A DNA stretch of 64,000 bases. It comes from Phytophthora colocasiae (taxonomy: Eukaryota > Oomycota > Peronosporomycetes > Peronosporales > Peronosporaceae). The first letter of the stretch is position 1, and each line of letters begins with the position of its first letter. The DNA is taken from positions 620,001 to 684,000 of the forward strand of contig JAGKQI010000054.1 of assembly GCA_018806915.1 (NCBI GenBank). The letters run 5' to 3'. The position numbers and the translations under genes were made by a program. The notes under the pieces were generated by a model, which saw nothing but the letters and a program-made list of their open reading frames with translations, was not told the origin of the DNA and made no database searches. Shown one piece after another: positions 1 to 11,089 of the stretch.

Positions 1-195
1 AAGCCACTCGAGCTTTGCTGTGGTGAGGCTTGATGGTCGGAGTGAATTTGCTTTTAGCATACGTGATGTAGCGGTGCTTACGTAGCACACGGAGCACGGT
101 AAGGGTTACTAGGACGGCATGGCAACTGACTAGATATCTGGGAAGCTGATAGATTTCGCGCTACAGCCAGCCGAACAACATGCCTCGACTCTCGG

Positions 196-384
196 TCATT
201 CAATTTTGGCCTTCTTGCGGTTCTCTTGGTCACTAGTGAAACTTTGCCGCACTTCATTGTAGTTCCTTATAGCCGTCTCACTGCGTACAATTTCATTTGG
301 CACCACTCTGTTGCTTTTTCCCTCTCTTAGCAGCTTGCTTATCTTCAAGCATTCTTCCCGACTTAACTGCTTGCCGCGAGGCAT
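196..384 (-). pseudogene. Tc1-like transposase N-terminal helix-turn-helix fragment
   Basis: A 62-codon open frame starting MPRGKQLSREE, with the string RSETAIRNY further on. This is the layout of the N-terminal helix-turn-helix of Tc1/mariner transposases, in which a basic start is followed by a recognition helix with RSxxAxxNY. The inner ATG at 384 is preferred over one eight codons upstream because family members begin MPRGK. No DDE catalytic domain follows, so this is a truncated relic. It is a different copy from the Tc1 element at 30,980-33,727. The assignment rests on motif resemblance only. Confidence 0.45.
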
Positions 385-814
385 GGTTGTCACCTCCCCA
401 AAAAACAAGTGGATGTATCCGATAAGACCGCTTTTTATTTTGTTTATTACCGCCCGTAATAAAAAAGATCAGTGCGTTTATACTTTTGACCCGAGCCAAA
501 ACATTTTTGCCGATTGCTCTCGAACGACACCAGCTTTTCCATTTCTGCTTTTTTGCATACGTGTTCTATTGTTTTTCAGTAGTATCTAAGGGTTAGCTCG
601 GCTGGAAACGCTGAAGTTGGTTTTCAAGAAAGTCATTTTTCTGGTGCATTTATAATTCCGGCGTGCACTGTAGAACTCTAGTTGTTAATCCCTCAACGAC
701 CAAACAGATTTCACACGTTTTCAGTTTTCCAAACGTATCGTCATATACAACGAGTTAAGGTTAGGCTGTTCTTGATATTTGTATTTACTCAAATAAAAAG
801 AGCACTCTTTTCCC
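385..814. other. no gene recognised
   Basis: AT-rich DNA with short chance reading frames on both strands and no recognisable protein motif. Confidence 0.5.
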
Positions 815-933
<119 letters not shown>

Positions 934-1279
934 CATTAGTGATTATCACTGGCATCTACTAAATATAACTTAGAAAAAAAGCCCTTACCTCCTGCCTCTT
1001 GTAAGATCCTTCTTCTAACTGAAATATTTTTGAAAGTTAAACCGTCTTAATTTGCCTATTCACGGTAGTACACGTATCTTGGCGACACGAGTTATTTGCT
1101 TTTTTTTGGGGGGGGGGAATTGGGTATATAAATCGCCCTGCATCTATGGAGGCGTAAAATCCGAAGATAAAAGGCTACTGACAAGAAGAATTCGCATCAA
1201 AACAACGTCACTGGTGGGCCATCTCACCTGCAGTGGCTTTCCTCCTTGAAAAATGGCAATGTTGGCGCTCATAAACTTT

Positions 1280-1352
1280 GCTCCAGGAGGGGTTCGAACC
1301 CACGACCTGTGGCTCATAAGACCACCGCTCTAACCAACTGAGCTACAGGAGC
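1280..1352 (-). tRNA. tRNA-like sequence, anticodon TAT (Ile type), possibly degenerate
   Basis: The minus strand folds as a 73-nt cloverleaf: 7-bp acceptor, D arm GCTC/GAGC, anticodon stem GTGGT/GCCAC with loop CTTATGA, 5-nt variable loop, and T arm with loop TTCGAAC. It contains A-box-like TAGCTCAGTTGG and B-box GGTTCGAACCC, so it could be transcribed by Pol III. The loop gives anticodon TAT. There is one T-T mismatch in the acceptor stem (pair 6-67) and one in the T stem (50-64), and position 37 is G where A is usual for this anticodon class. It could be a working tRNA with non-canonical pairs, a pseudogene, or the head of a tRNA-derived SINE. Confidence 0.65.
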
Positions 1353-1676
1353 AACAACCCAACCGCAGGAACATTTAAATTATATATGTTTAAATTTTAA
1401 GAAATTTAACCTAAAATTTTTATTGTGCCAATCTTTATGAGCTTTTAATTTGGCTCACCCTACTGTCACAAATTATCGGGTAAGAAAGGGGCACAAATTC
1501 TTTTAATTCCGAATACTAAAGCAAGAAAATATACCGGTATCTCAGGAGTACATTGAAGTACTTGTGAAAAAATCTCTACAATCTCGGTTGGCTACACTTT
1601 GATCTATTGTACATGTCGAGGACTTGTTAATCTACGTGAATTGATTCATATGAACGTATGAATTGACTTTAGCTCC
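1353..1676. other. no gene recognised
   Basis: AT-rich DNA directly downstream of the tRNA-like sequence. No long frame, no clear T run marking Pol III termination at once, and no repeat structure that I could identify. Confidence 0.4.
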
Positions 1677-1898
1677 TTAATTATTGCAAGTATCTAAGAA
1701 AACTGTGGCGAACTTGTTGTATCTGCATTCGTCTACGTCTTTTGCGGTGATTCGCTGTTGCGTCAATGTTTGTAGGTCTTCCGTTGCATCTGTGTGAATT
1801 GCCACGTTCAGAAATACTTCAAAACACTTTACAATCAACACGCCGCAATTGTAACCATCATTTTGTTTCAAGCGGTCGATGTCTTCGGCGTAAACTTA
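1677..1898 (-). pseudogene. Ulp1-like (C48) cysteine protease C-terminal fragment
   Basis: The minus strand reads DIDRLKQNDGYNCGVLIVKC. The Q-N-D-G-x-N-C-G-V block matches the conserved Gln and catalytic Cys region of Ulp1/SENP peptidases. A TAA lies directly upstream in the same frame and the catalytic His/Asp half is missing. Ulp1-type domains are often carried by MULE transposons, and a MULE-type N-terminal piece lies on the same strand at 3490-3904, with a pogo-like transposase between. The two pieces may be ends of one old MULE; this is inference. Confidence 0.5.
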
Positions 1899-2148
1899 TA
1901 ACCAGGATCTACATACGGAATGACGTACAGACCTGCACCTCCATTTCGGCACCGATGTCACATCATAACCTGTACGACCTAATGGCGGTCCAGACCAAGG
2001 GTGATGGACGGTGATGGGCGGGTAGGACGCAATGAACTGATTTATGAGGTTTTATTGTGATAGTCGACGTTCACCATTCGAGCGGGAATTCTGTCGCTGC
2101 AAGTACTTGCAGTGCAGGCATCACTTTTGATTCGCACCACACAGCAAA

Positions 2149-3320
2149 ATGACAAACCGACCAACAACATACAACTCGCTCACACTCTTTGAAAAAGAAG
2201 TCCTGTGCAAGAAGGCCAAGACCGAGACGGCCTGGTCGCAGTCTCGCCTTGCACGCTGGGCAACAAAAGAGTTCAAGAAGCCAAATCTAATTTCGCGAAC
2301 TACCGTCCAAGGCATCCTGAAGCGAAGGCACGAGTTTGCCGGCATATCCCCCAACCACCGTGAGCGCAAACGCCACTGCTCGTCCAGCATCCGATCTACT
2401 GACGACCGGCTCATGGAGCAGATCAACGCGTACAAGGCTTGGCACGAAAATGCCACAATCACGGGAGCTACTGTCGTTGCACTGGCCCCGCGCGTCGACA
2501 CCATTATGTCGCGGCTTGAAGACACGGTATGCCCATCACGTGGCTGGCTGTACCGCTTTCAGAAGCGCAACAATCTCTGGTTTTCGCTGCGTCACGGGGA
2601 GGGGGTGGACCCGGAGGTCGTGGCGGAAGGGAGAAAGCGCCTTCTGGAACTTACTGCACGCTACCATCCACGCGACGTCTTCAACATGGACGAGACGTCG
2701 TTTTTCTATCGACGGGAGCCGAAGGGCACCTTAACAGAACGAAAAAGGCAAAAAGCAGAGCAAAGCGCGCATGACTGTCTGTGTCTCCACCAACGCGGAC
2801 GGCTCGGAACGGCTCCGCTGCACTTTATCGGAACGGCTAAGTCCCACGTCCTTTAAAGGGACGTGACGTCCGTGCTGAGCTCGGTGTGACGTACACAAAC
2901 ACAAAAAAAGCGTGGATGAACACCTCAACGTACGTGGAGTGGCTCAAGGAGCTCGATGGCTTGATGAAAGAACTTAAGAGACACGTTCTGCTACTTGTCG
3001 ACAACGTATCATCTCATAATGAGGAGGGGATCGAGCTCACTAACATCACCGTGGAGAAACTGCCACCAAACACTACGGCCGAACTGCAGCCAATGGATGA
3101 AGGTATCATTAAGTGCTTGAAGGACTACTTCCAGGCGACCAAAGTTGATGCACAATTGCAGCAGTTTCTTGCTGGAGAAGACTACAAACCTATAGACTTG
3201 TACTCTGCCATGAAATACTGCGCCAACGGATGGCAAAAAGTTAGTGCCGAGGCCATTCGGAACTGCTGGTACCGCACTGGTATCGTGTCGAAAATGGATG
3301 TTCGCTTCATCCTTAGCTAA
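2149..3320 (+). pseudogene. pogo-like (DDE_1/CENP-B family) transposase, frameshifted
   Basis: An ORF from 2149 to 2856 carries an N-terminal CENP-B-type helix-turn-helix (RLARWATKEF, then GWLYRFQKRNNL) and the first catalytic aspartate in DVFNMDETSFFY. The coding sense continues in another frame from about 2886 to 3320, with the second aspartate in LLLVDNVSSH and the third in ELQPMDEGIIK. All three D residues of the DDE triad can be seen, but one or more frameshifts between 2740 and 2890 prevent a single protein. Terminal inverted repeats were not resolved. It lies between two minus-strand pieces of an apparent MULE. Confidence 0.8.
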
Positions 3321-3489
3321 TTAACCAAATCAGTACATTTTGTGTTGAGTCGGGTGCCTGAACACATGTAATAAGCCTTGCATCTTGATATGTCCCACTC
3401 TGCCGAATTGGAGGTGCAGGACTGTAGTTTCATCAACATCGGCAACACTAGTAACTGGATCACAAATACTATAAGAATTGGTGACTGGA

Positions 3490-3904
3490 TCACAAACTAC
3501 GTCGCTTAAACTCCCCGCCATGTGTGCAGCCAAGATCCTCGCCCCAAAGTTCCGCTGTTGTACCCTCCTTTGCTGCCTGTGCAGCTCGCGACCTATTACG
3601 GTCTTTGACGGATATCGTCGACCGGATCTTGTAGAGCTGGTGAGTGTCCTCTTTGTATCTGCAGCCAACAAATATTGTGTTAAGCCTCGTACTATTGAAA
3701 GCAGCTAGAATCATAGAAGGCCAAAACGTACTTGTCAAACGCAGACTGAAACGCTTCCCACGACGAAAACACCCCATCGAAAGTATCGAACGACTGGACA
3801 GGCTCCTGGTGATCTCTGCCATCGTTCTCACTACTATATTTCCGCTTCTTGGGCTTTGTCGTGGCCATCGTGGACTTGTAGCAGGGAACCGAGAAGTGCG
3901 CCAT
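3490..3904 (-). pseudogene. MULE/FAR1-like transposase N-terminal fragment
   Basis: Starting at 3904 the minus strand reads MAHFSVPCYKSTMATTK, then VFSSWEAFQSAFDKYVLAFY. In a neighbouring frame it continues QLYKIRSTISVKDRNR and LGCTHGG. A block of this type (SSWExFxxAFxxY, then YxVRSSxSVxxRN, then CTHG) is the usual start of oomycete Mutator-like transposases with a FAR1/FLYWCH-type zinc region. At least one frameshift separates the blocks and the DDE domain is absent. Confidence 0.5.
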
Positions 3905-4987
3905 TTAACGGTGCTATCGGGGGGATCGAACAAATGAAAGCCAGTGGTTGCTGGCCGATCGAAATTTGAAAAAATCAGAATTTAAAAACTGAAATACCGG
4001 TGTTGGCGGTATTCCAAATCAGGCCACAAATAATTTGTGACAGTAGGCATTTCCTTTTAATTTTGGCAGAACTACATCCATAAAAGGGCGACTACACCTT
4101 TTCCCGCCCATTGTTGGGTTACCGGTATTCCCCAGCCAAACTTTGCATTATCATTTTTTACGTACCCAAAAGAATCCAAATACAACAAAAGTACCTTGCA
4201 AACAAAGTTGGATAATCTAATCAAAGTAGGTTAGCTCTTTCAGGTACCACGTAGGAAACCTACTCGCTGTACATCATATCCCCCAAGCGGATCGTGGCAT
4301 TGACGAATTTTGACGCGTGAAGCTCTATCTTCTGCACCATGCACCTGGTGATGCACCACATCGATGCATGAGCTGCTCGCTCAAGAAGACGCATGCGAGC
4401 TTCCGTCTTCGAGATCAGAGAACCGTCCACAAGCTGCGTCATCGGGTCGGACATCTAGTCCCTCGCCAGCTCGAGATACTTCTCTGTCCGGCCAATTTAT
4501 ACCAATTGTGGTTTTTGGAGGCTTCGATCGTAGATATCTCGAAAGCTGTACCTTAAACGAAATAAGAGAACGTACCGCATCGCCCCTGTCATTGCCGACG
4601 TTTTCTCATTGCCGACAGACTAAGTCATCCAATAGGAACCCGAATGGAGATCATCTGTTGAGGGTTACTGCCCGCACTAAAATGCTATACCGGCGCCGCT
4701 AAAACGTAGCTGACACTCATTTTTGATTCTGCTTCGTGATCCAGATCTGCTATGGGCGCCAATGCATCACTGGCACGGGTAGGAAGCCAAAAACCTACAG
4801 CCGTACGTCATTTTCATACAGTATAAGCACAAACTGTAAGTACAGAGGCGGATGGAATCTAACGGCCAGTCGAGATCACAATGCAACAGAACGCTATCCT
4901 GTGATTGGACAATTGGATGCTACATAGAATTGCCGGTTAAGTTTTGGAAATGACGGTTTTAGGCTAAAAACTTCACGTTGTTTTAAC
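3905..4987. other. no assignable gene; one unidentified short frame
   Basis: Mostly AT-rich DNA. A 64-codon minus-strand frame at 4260-4454, containing SKTEARMRLLERAAHASMW, has coding-like composition but no recognised family and no intact neighbour. It may be another transposon scrap. Confidence 0.35.
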
Positions 4988-5617
4988 CTAAAATTTAACG
5001 CTCAAAGACGCATTAAACGACTTTCGCACAGTATCATCGCTGATGCTTTCCCACGCGAGAATGACTCGCCGAATCGTTGCCAGCCGCTTTTCCTTTTCCG
5101 TCTTACAGACGGTGTCTTCCAGCAGCCTAGCGGTTCGCAGCTTAGCTTTAAGTGGGCCGATCACGCCCACGTCAAGTGGTTGACAGACAGAGGTCGAATT
5201 TTTAGGTAGAGGTTGAAGTGTTGAAAACAGCTCACCAGCCACGATGTCCACCGACTCCTGCGAGACGTGGCAGTCGAGGTTATCCACCAGCAACACTGAT
5301 GGACCTTCAACGAAAGGAGACATCACCTCTCGGAGGACCTTGGGCCATACTCTACTGTCCATCCACCCTTTTCGCTGAACAGTGTAGAAATGGCCTTTTG
5401 TTTAAACAAGTTAAAACAAGTTAAATATTGTTTAAACATATCCAGATAGCAATATTACCTTTTGGATATGTAGGCAACTCCCTCGTCTCGATACAACCAC
5501 CCGGCGTACCCCGCAAAATGAAGAACAGTGGAAATTTTTGTCCTGTACCAACAACACAAAGTTAGTAATGGTTAATTAATAATATAACTACTAACGCATC
5601 CCCTCGCACATAGTGTA

Positions 5618-6245
5618 CTCCGCCAACATGTTTGCTAGAATTACTACACACTAACTTACTGTTAGTGCTGTTAGCAAACGTGTTACCCTGTTTGTTGTGG
5701 ACTTCCTATATAACTACAGTACTATAGTAGCATTGCTCGCAAGTTTGTGTACGCGGTCTCGAGCCCAAGGAACGGGGTAGCCACACGACTTGCATTTCCC
5801 TTTATTCGTAGACCCAATACGAGTAAGATATATCGCTATGTCGAATTTTGTCGGCTTGGCAGGCGGCGTAGCGACGTTAAATGCGTCTAAGTAAGACCGG
5901 GCCTTCTTGGAGGTTGTCGATGGAGAGACCATCTCAAAGCACCTGGTCGCGGTCTTTACGAAGGTGACCTCGTTGTTTAAAAAAGTAGACTGAGAGACGA
6001 ACGACTCGTTCAACGAGGGCGGTTGGCGCTTCGATAGCCAACCGATCATTGTCATCTGACCGCCAACGATATCTGAAGCAGCTGGAAAGGGCTCGGTCTT
6101 TGATACCGGTAGCGCAAAACCTGAATCTAGTCGCGACAGAAAGCTTCAACATTCAACATTCAACAGAACTGTGGGCTCAGGATCAGTAAGCGGATGAGCG
6201 TCTAACTCCACCAACATGTTAGTAAAATTTACTACTCACTAACTA
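5618..6245. repeat. insertion flanked by ~40-bp direct repeats
   Basis: Two related ~40-bp segments begin at about 5618 and 6203 in the same orientation; both contain CCAACATGTT followed by TTACTAC...CACTAACT. Between them is a short minus-strand frame with a possible zinc finger. The segment interrupts the pogo-like pseudogene, so it is a later insertion. The element type and exact ends were not resolved. Confidence 0.45.
5714..6055 (-). pseudogene. possible BED-type zinc-finger fragment
   Basis: A 113-codon frame ends with FDIAIYLTRIGS, then KGKCKSCGYPVPWARDRV and HKLASN. The C-x2-C pair followed by a His-containing stretch resembles a BED finger at the start of hAT transposases. No catalytic region is present. 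The call is tentative; it could be another kind of zinc ribbon or chance. Confidence 0.3.
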
Positions 6246-6722
6246 GCTGTTTATATACAGGGTCGCCAACTCTATAGTTAGCGTTAGTGCGAACACTACT
6301 AGCACAGAACACACCACAGTGAGACGTGCGGAGTGCTTTTCAGATGTCGTAATAGCAGCGGATTTACCTCACTCACACAGAATGCGTGAAGGAGGAGTGT
6401 CATAGTAAACCCCAGTTTCATCGATGTTAAACACAGCGGATGGATCATACTGCCCGTACAGCTCGTCATACTTGCAGCTAAAAGCTTTCTGCACCTCGAT
6501 GAGATCATTTTGACTCTCCTGTTTCAACATCGTATAGACATTGTTAGAACTATTAAAACGGTATAAACAGGTTTAAAAATGATTTAACAAGTTGTTATAC
6601 CGCGGATGGAGTGGGACAAGTGCATTGAGTGCGACATCAAGCGATTTGTAGGGGTGACACCTCCTAAAATTAAAAAAATCCTGATAGAATTAAGAAAAAA
6701 CTTGTGCATTTTGAAAAACCTA

Positions 6723-8272
6723 TTACGCGCTAACGATAGTATTCTCAACAGCTTCCAGTTGAAAAGTGCTGAAGACATCCTGTTCGTTACGGGGGCCAAT
6801 AGGTATCAGATGAGCTTTTCTAAATCCGCTAATGATGGTAGCAGGCGTAATTTCAGCCCAAGCCTTCGCTACCATCAGCGACAGCATTGCACGGTGGTCG
6901 CTTGCTGTCTTTGGAAACGGATGATCGACATGATACTCAATATACAGCATCCTACACGCAGACGTACATCAGAAAACCTAGCATTTTGCAGAGAAAGTAT
7001 ACTATACGTACTCGATAGCCGCCTTGAATGAGTGCATCACACTGACATCCATAGGCCCGTAATTCCCGGAGGAAAGTACTCGACTTGTGTGTGGCAATGA
7101 TCTTGCAGCTCATTCCTCACGCTAGCCATTTTGTGGACCTTAAGACTATCTAGAAGCAGCAATCTGCAGCCATCTAGATGTGGAACCCACACCTTATTCA
7201 CAAATTAAAAATTAGTAATAATAAAAATTAGATCGACAACCAAAACTTATTACCTCGTTAATCCATTTTTGCATTGTGTCGTGATCGGTCCATGTCTTCC
7301 GCTGGACTGTGTGAGCACAAGATGGATCGCCGAATGTTGCTGCTTCAACCTCCTTTGAGACGGGCCCTCCAGGAACGCCGGTAAACACGATAAACGGCGG
7401 GAGCTTTTCTCCCGTTGCAGACGCACACAAAAACACCGTGCAGCGAGAGCCATTGATCGCTGTTCCCTCGACAACGTCAATATTTTTTGCACCTACATAA
7501 TCCACTGTTAAACGGCCAGGACTATCGATACACACGCCGGTCTGGTCCATATTGAACAGGCTGGAGTACTTCTCCGTGTATGAAGACAGTTTTGAGAGGA
7601 CACCTTCCAATTCCACAGTTGTGTTTACAGCACTTGCAAATGCATCTGCAACTTCCTAATACAATATTAGTTAAAATAAAATAAATAAAATTTTTAAATA
7701 CGTACTTGCAGGTCTTCCCGTCGTTTTGTGCCACGGTGCGTAATACGTCGGACAGTGAGACGGTTGCGCTTTAAAAAGCGAGTCACCCACGCTCTTAGTG
7801 CTCCAAAGCGGCGGGATAGAGCAAACGCTGGGTCAAACTTAGCAATTATGAGCATGATGCATTTTACAGTGACGCAGCGACTTTTTTCGCGTCGCATTGA
7901 ATTGATCCAGTCGATTAATCTACAATAGAAAATAGATTAAGTTTTAATTTCAATGCGTTAATAACGTTCACAACTTACCGCGATTCCAGCTCTAGAAATC
8001 TAACATACTTCTTCTGCTGGGTTTGTACAGTGGTGTAGCATTTGTTAGGTGCTTTAGCCTTTGCGGTTGCTAACGTTTTTTTCTGAGCTTTCCAGCGATA
8101 CACAGTTGACCTATGTACTTTGAAGCCTTTAGCAACGGCAACAGCTGATTGGGCTTCAGCCGCGCAAGCTCCCTACAGTCACCACGTTTCAGTTAGATAC
8201 ATAAGTAAAAGCATAGCGTTCCAAATAACTTACATGGAACTTCTTTCTGTCGCTGTTTTTTGGTTTCCGCAT
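6723..8272 (-). pseudogene. six-exon pogo-like (DDE_1) transposase gene, one frameshift
   Basis: Exons on the minus strand: 8272-8234, 8172-7979, 7919-7706, 7655-7254, 7192-7012 and 6951-6723. The introns (50-61 nt) have GTAAGT, GTACGT or GTAATA donors and AG acceptors, and phases match at every junction. The product (about 420 residues) starts MRKPKNSDRKKFH, has a helix-turn-helix (VAVAKGFKVHRSTVYRWKA), a CENP-B-type domain (RAWVTRFLKRNRLTVRRITH), the first Asp in SLFNMDQTGVCID, the second in LLLLDSLKVHK and the third in a PMDVSV block. Just before the third Asp, at about 7066, one nucleotide appears to be missing, so the frame runs into a TGA. Otherwise the gene is intact to a TAA at 6723. 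Several spliceosomal introns in a pogo-like gene are noteworthy. It lies inside another pogo-like pseudogene. Confidence 0.75.
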
Positions 8273-8912
8273 TGCGGAAAATTGCGCTCTGCCAGGATGG
8301 AAGTCGTGGCTGGCAATAGCCCGCACCAGCAATATAACCTCATAAGGTTTTTTTTATGTTTTGCTGTTTGCAGACCAATAAAATCTGTCTCACTCCATCC
8401 GCATTTTACGGTATCATGCTCAAACCTTAAGGTGCGGGAGAACCCATGGCGGTATGCAAACCGCCGCATGAGTCGAAGAAAGACTCGTATGCTGCATCCT
8501 CACGTGTCTTGGTAGCAGTGTAGGCAGCGATCCAGTGGGGGTGCTCTGTTTTGAAATAGTGGACCATTTTGGTGGTCGTTAGCGGCTGGTCTGTACGTCT
8601 GATGTCCTTCATGTATGTGACGAGATCGGTTGAGAAAGGAATCAGCTCATGTGTGCCTGTCGTGCGGCCAGCATCTTCTCGGAGCCCTTGAAGGAGAAGA
8701 TATTCTCTTTTTCCTTTACCCAATCGCTAGCTGTACGCCGAGGAACACCAAATTTAGGCCGCTCTTAGACTTAGCTGTTCAGTATCGAGTGCTGTCAAAA
8801 CCTGTCGTTTTAGCTTAAGCGAGTAGTGCTTCCTGCGCTTAGTGCTTGCTTCGCCATCATGCGAGGTGGAGGCAGCCACGACAGCTTCGACGTCCTCAGA
8901 AGCGTCCTGCAT

Positions 8913-9182
8913 GGAAGGGCTCTGTCGTGTTAGGAGAGGGGGGAATTAGCAAGTGGTAGGCTAAGAATTAGCAAAAATACGGCATCATCCTATCGGTGGA
9001 TTTTTCTCTATCTCATAATTTGGATTGGTCAAAAATCGAACAAAGAGATGGCAAGTGGTCGTTATTTTGCACGGACTGTCCGGCCATTAGATTCCGTCCA
9101 CCTCTGTACTGCTTTTTCTGGACCTTGTTCATGACACTGGCAAAGCTATAGAGAAATTTTACCCATCCGAGAGAGAAGACGA
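8913..9182. other. no gene recognised
   Basis: Sequence between two pogo-like relics, likely flank or terminal DNA of one of them. No terminal repeat was identified. Confidence 0.4.
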
Positions 9183-9665
9183 ATGCACCTTATATCGGAC
9201 TGGAAGTCATCTCGCGGGCTCATTGAAACGATGTGTTCACAAGGGAAGGGTCACTACGAAAGATCTCGCAAGCTTGGCGATGGTACCATCCTCCCGGGCG
9301 GTGCAGAAGAGTACATCGCAATGTGGATCAGCTCGTTAAGACGAGAGGGTTGTCCAGTATCGGCGCAGATGCTGCATTTCAAGGCTCGTGAGGTTGCGGC
9401 TGACCAAGGCATTCCGCCAGCACTCTTTAGCGCATCTCATTCGTGGCGGAGGCGTTTTATGCGGCGCAACAGGTCTCCATTCGCGCCAAATCCCGCCAGG
9501 GTCAAACAACGCCTGAGGATGCACACTTGGTGGCGGAAGCGTTCAAGGAAGAGGTTAAGAAGCTGATTCTCAAGCACAACATCACTATAGTGCTAAATGC
9601 GGACCAGACAGCGGTGTTTTACGAGTACCTGCCGACAAAAACAATCAATGCGAAAGGAGAAACGT
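9183..9665 (+). pseudogene. pogo-like transposase N-terminal half
   Basis: The frame from 9183 has a CENP-B-type block (CPVSAQMLHFKAREVAADQG, then HSWRRRFMRRN). After a frameshift near 9470 it continues SIRAKSRQGQTTPEDAHL and the first catalytic Asp region ITIVLNADQTAVFYEYLP. The reading stops making sense after about 9665, where the opposite strand carries a transposase C terminus. The second and third Asp are missing. Confidence 0.65.
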
Positions 9666-9951
9666 CACCAAGAAAACCAACTCGGGCAAATCCTCCTACA
9701 ATGATAGATGTTGTCAGGCTTTCCCAGCTTGCATCACCACCAACTGCATTCTTCTGCAACCAGACGATTTCCTCCCTGTCAGGAGGAGTAACTCGAAAGA
9801 TGGAATTCGGTGCCTCCCGCTGAATGTCAGCAACTCGATCTCGAGCCACGTCTCGCATCTCTAATCGAAGCGCGGTATCTGTGCGAGCCATGATACCAAG
9901 ACGCTGAGCTGCCCGACTTACTTCCAGCGCATGGTGATCTTCTTGCCACAT
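9666..9951 (-). pseudogene. pogo-like transposase C-terminal fragment
   Basis: From 9951 the minus strand reads MWQEDHHALEVSRAAQRLG, then IFRVTPPDREEIVWLQKN and SWESLTTSIIVGGFARVGF. The W-x(5-7)-I-x2-GF-x-x-xG ending is the usual C terminus of DDE_1 transposases. It is tail-to-tail with the N-terminal half on the plus strand, as if part of one element had been inverted and the middle lost. Two unrelated truncated copies are an equal alternative. Confidence 0.4.
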
Positions 9952-11089
9952 TTAGTTGCCAGCGTGGCCTTTTTTTTTTCGTAACTCGGCTAGGAGTTCG
10001 CGATATTAAACAAAAAAATTGCTGCATCTTCGTCGACGCTTTGCGAATCACACTGGCACTAGCTCATCCTATGAAAACAATCCAGGGAGCGTAAAATTGT
10101 GCTGACTAAAACGAGGTTTTACTATTCGTTTTCGTCCGTTTTACCTAAACCTGATTACTTTTGCCCAATCCAGACACGCCAGAACAATAACCTATTTTTT
10201 ACACTAAATTTTATTGTTGGTTTAGGATTTGCTGTGTCAACACGCTGACGCCAGCGGGGGAAGCCGGGAGTTCACGCAGAGATTCGCGAGGTAGAGGATG
10301 ACTGTGACACGCTTTGTGCGGGGGGATGTCCCGTGCGAATGGAGTCCTTGGCATTCTTTTTGACCGCGAAGGAGTGCAAATGGGCCGAGGTCAGCAACGA
10401 ATTGCTGGTTGCTGGTAGTCATTTAGCTGTTTGGTATTTATAACTAATAAAATCAAAGTACCGGCTTCTGTACCGCACAAAAAAACCAAAATCATGGAAG
10501 ATTGAAGGCTGCCTTGCTCCATGCTGCCTCCATGCATGATAAGCTCGGGCTTTTCTTGCGCTGGTCGCACATTGGTGAGAGACACCTACATCGCCGATCG
10601 AGTGTGGTCTTCCCACTTCTTTTTGAATTTGAATTTCTGGACTTTTGTATGGGTTAGTCGCGCCACGTCGCAGGTTCGCACCGTCACGTCGCGTTTCTAA
10701 AACATTATAATATATATGGATTTGCAGGTAATAATGTGCACGGTGGTTCTCTATGAGGCCACAGTAGTAAGAAATCTCATTTCCGATCGTGGTACAGGTC
10801 ATGATCCTCGTTGGTGGCATTGTAACGGAGTACAGTCACACCTCCATAAGTGGCACATGATTGGGTCTAGCGAATGTATTGTTTCAGTTATAGAATCGTG
10901 CAGATAAGGAAATGGCTACATTGTGTATATGGCTACATTGGCGTATATGGCTACAGTGTGTATACGTGCGTGTTCCAGCTTCAGCTCGAGGTAAACGTCG
11001 TTTAGGGGTTGTATGTCAACTCAAACATGAGTATGTTTGAGCTAGCGAACCAGTTACCTCAAGTCTACCCCTGCTGTATTTGAGTTGAG
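9952..11089. other. no assignable gene
   Basis: Several short frames on both strands, none with a motif I recognise. The region contains local repeats of ATGGCTACATTG-like units at about 10,910-10,960. It may be transposon debris. Confidence 0.4.

Larger units (their letters stand above)
4988..8912 (-). pseudogene. pogo-like DDE_1 transposase split by two insertions
   Basis: Pieces of one transposase lie in order on the minus strand. The start at 8912 reads MQDASEDVEAVVAAS, then KRRKHYSLKLKRQVL and, in another frame, GVPRRTASDWVKEKE. Next is a CENP-B-type DNA-binding region (KMVHYFKTEHPHWIAAY, then RLMRRFAYRHGFS) down to about 8320. The first Asp follows at about 6430 in SAVFNIDETGVYYD. A further block, KFPLFFILRGTPGG, lies at about 5540. 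Finally 5362-4988 carries the second and third Asp in SVLLVDNLDCHVS and SVCQPLDVGVIG. The gaps hold another pogo-like gene (about 8300-6540) and a short insertion (about 6300-5560). There are several frameshifts, so this is a dead copy. Order and strand agree with one ancestral gene. Whether the 8912-8320 and 6540-4988 halves come from the same copy is likely but not proven. Confidence 0.7.

Noticed and set aside
10419..10820. 133-codon minus-strand frame
   Set aside because: No motif, mixed composition and no supporting neighbour; not enough to call a gene.
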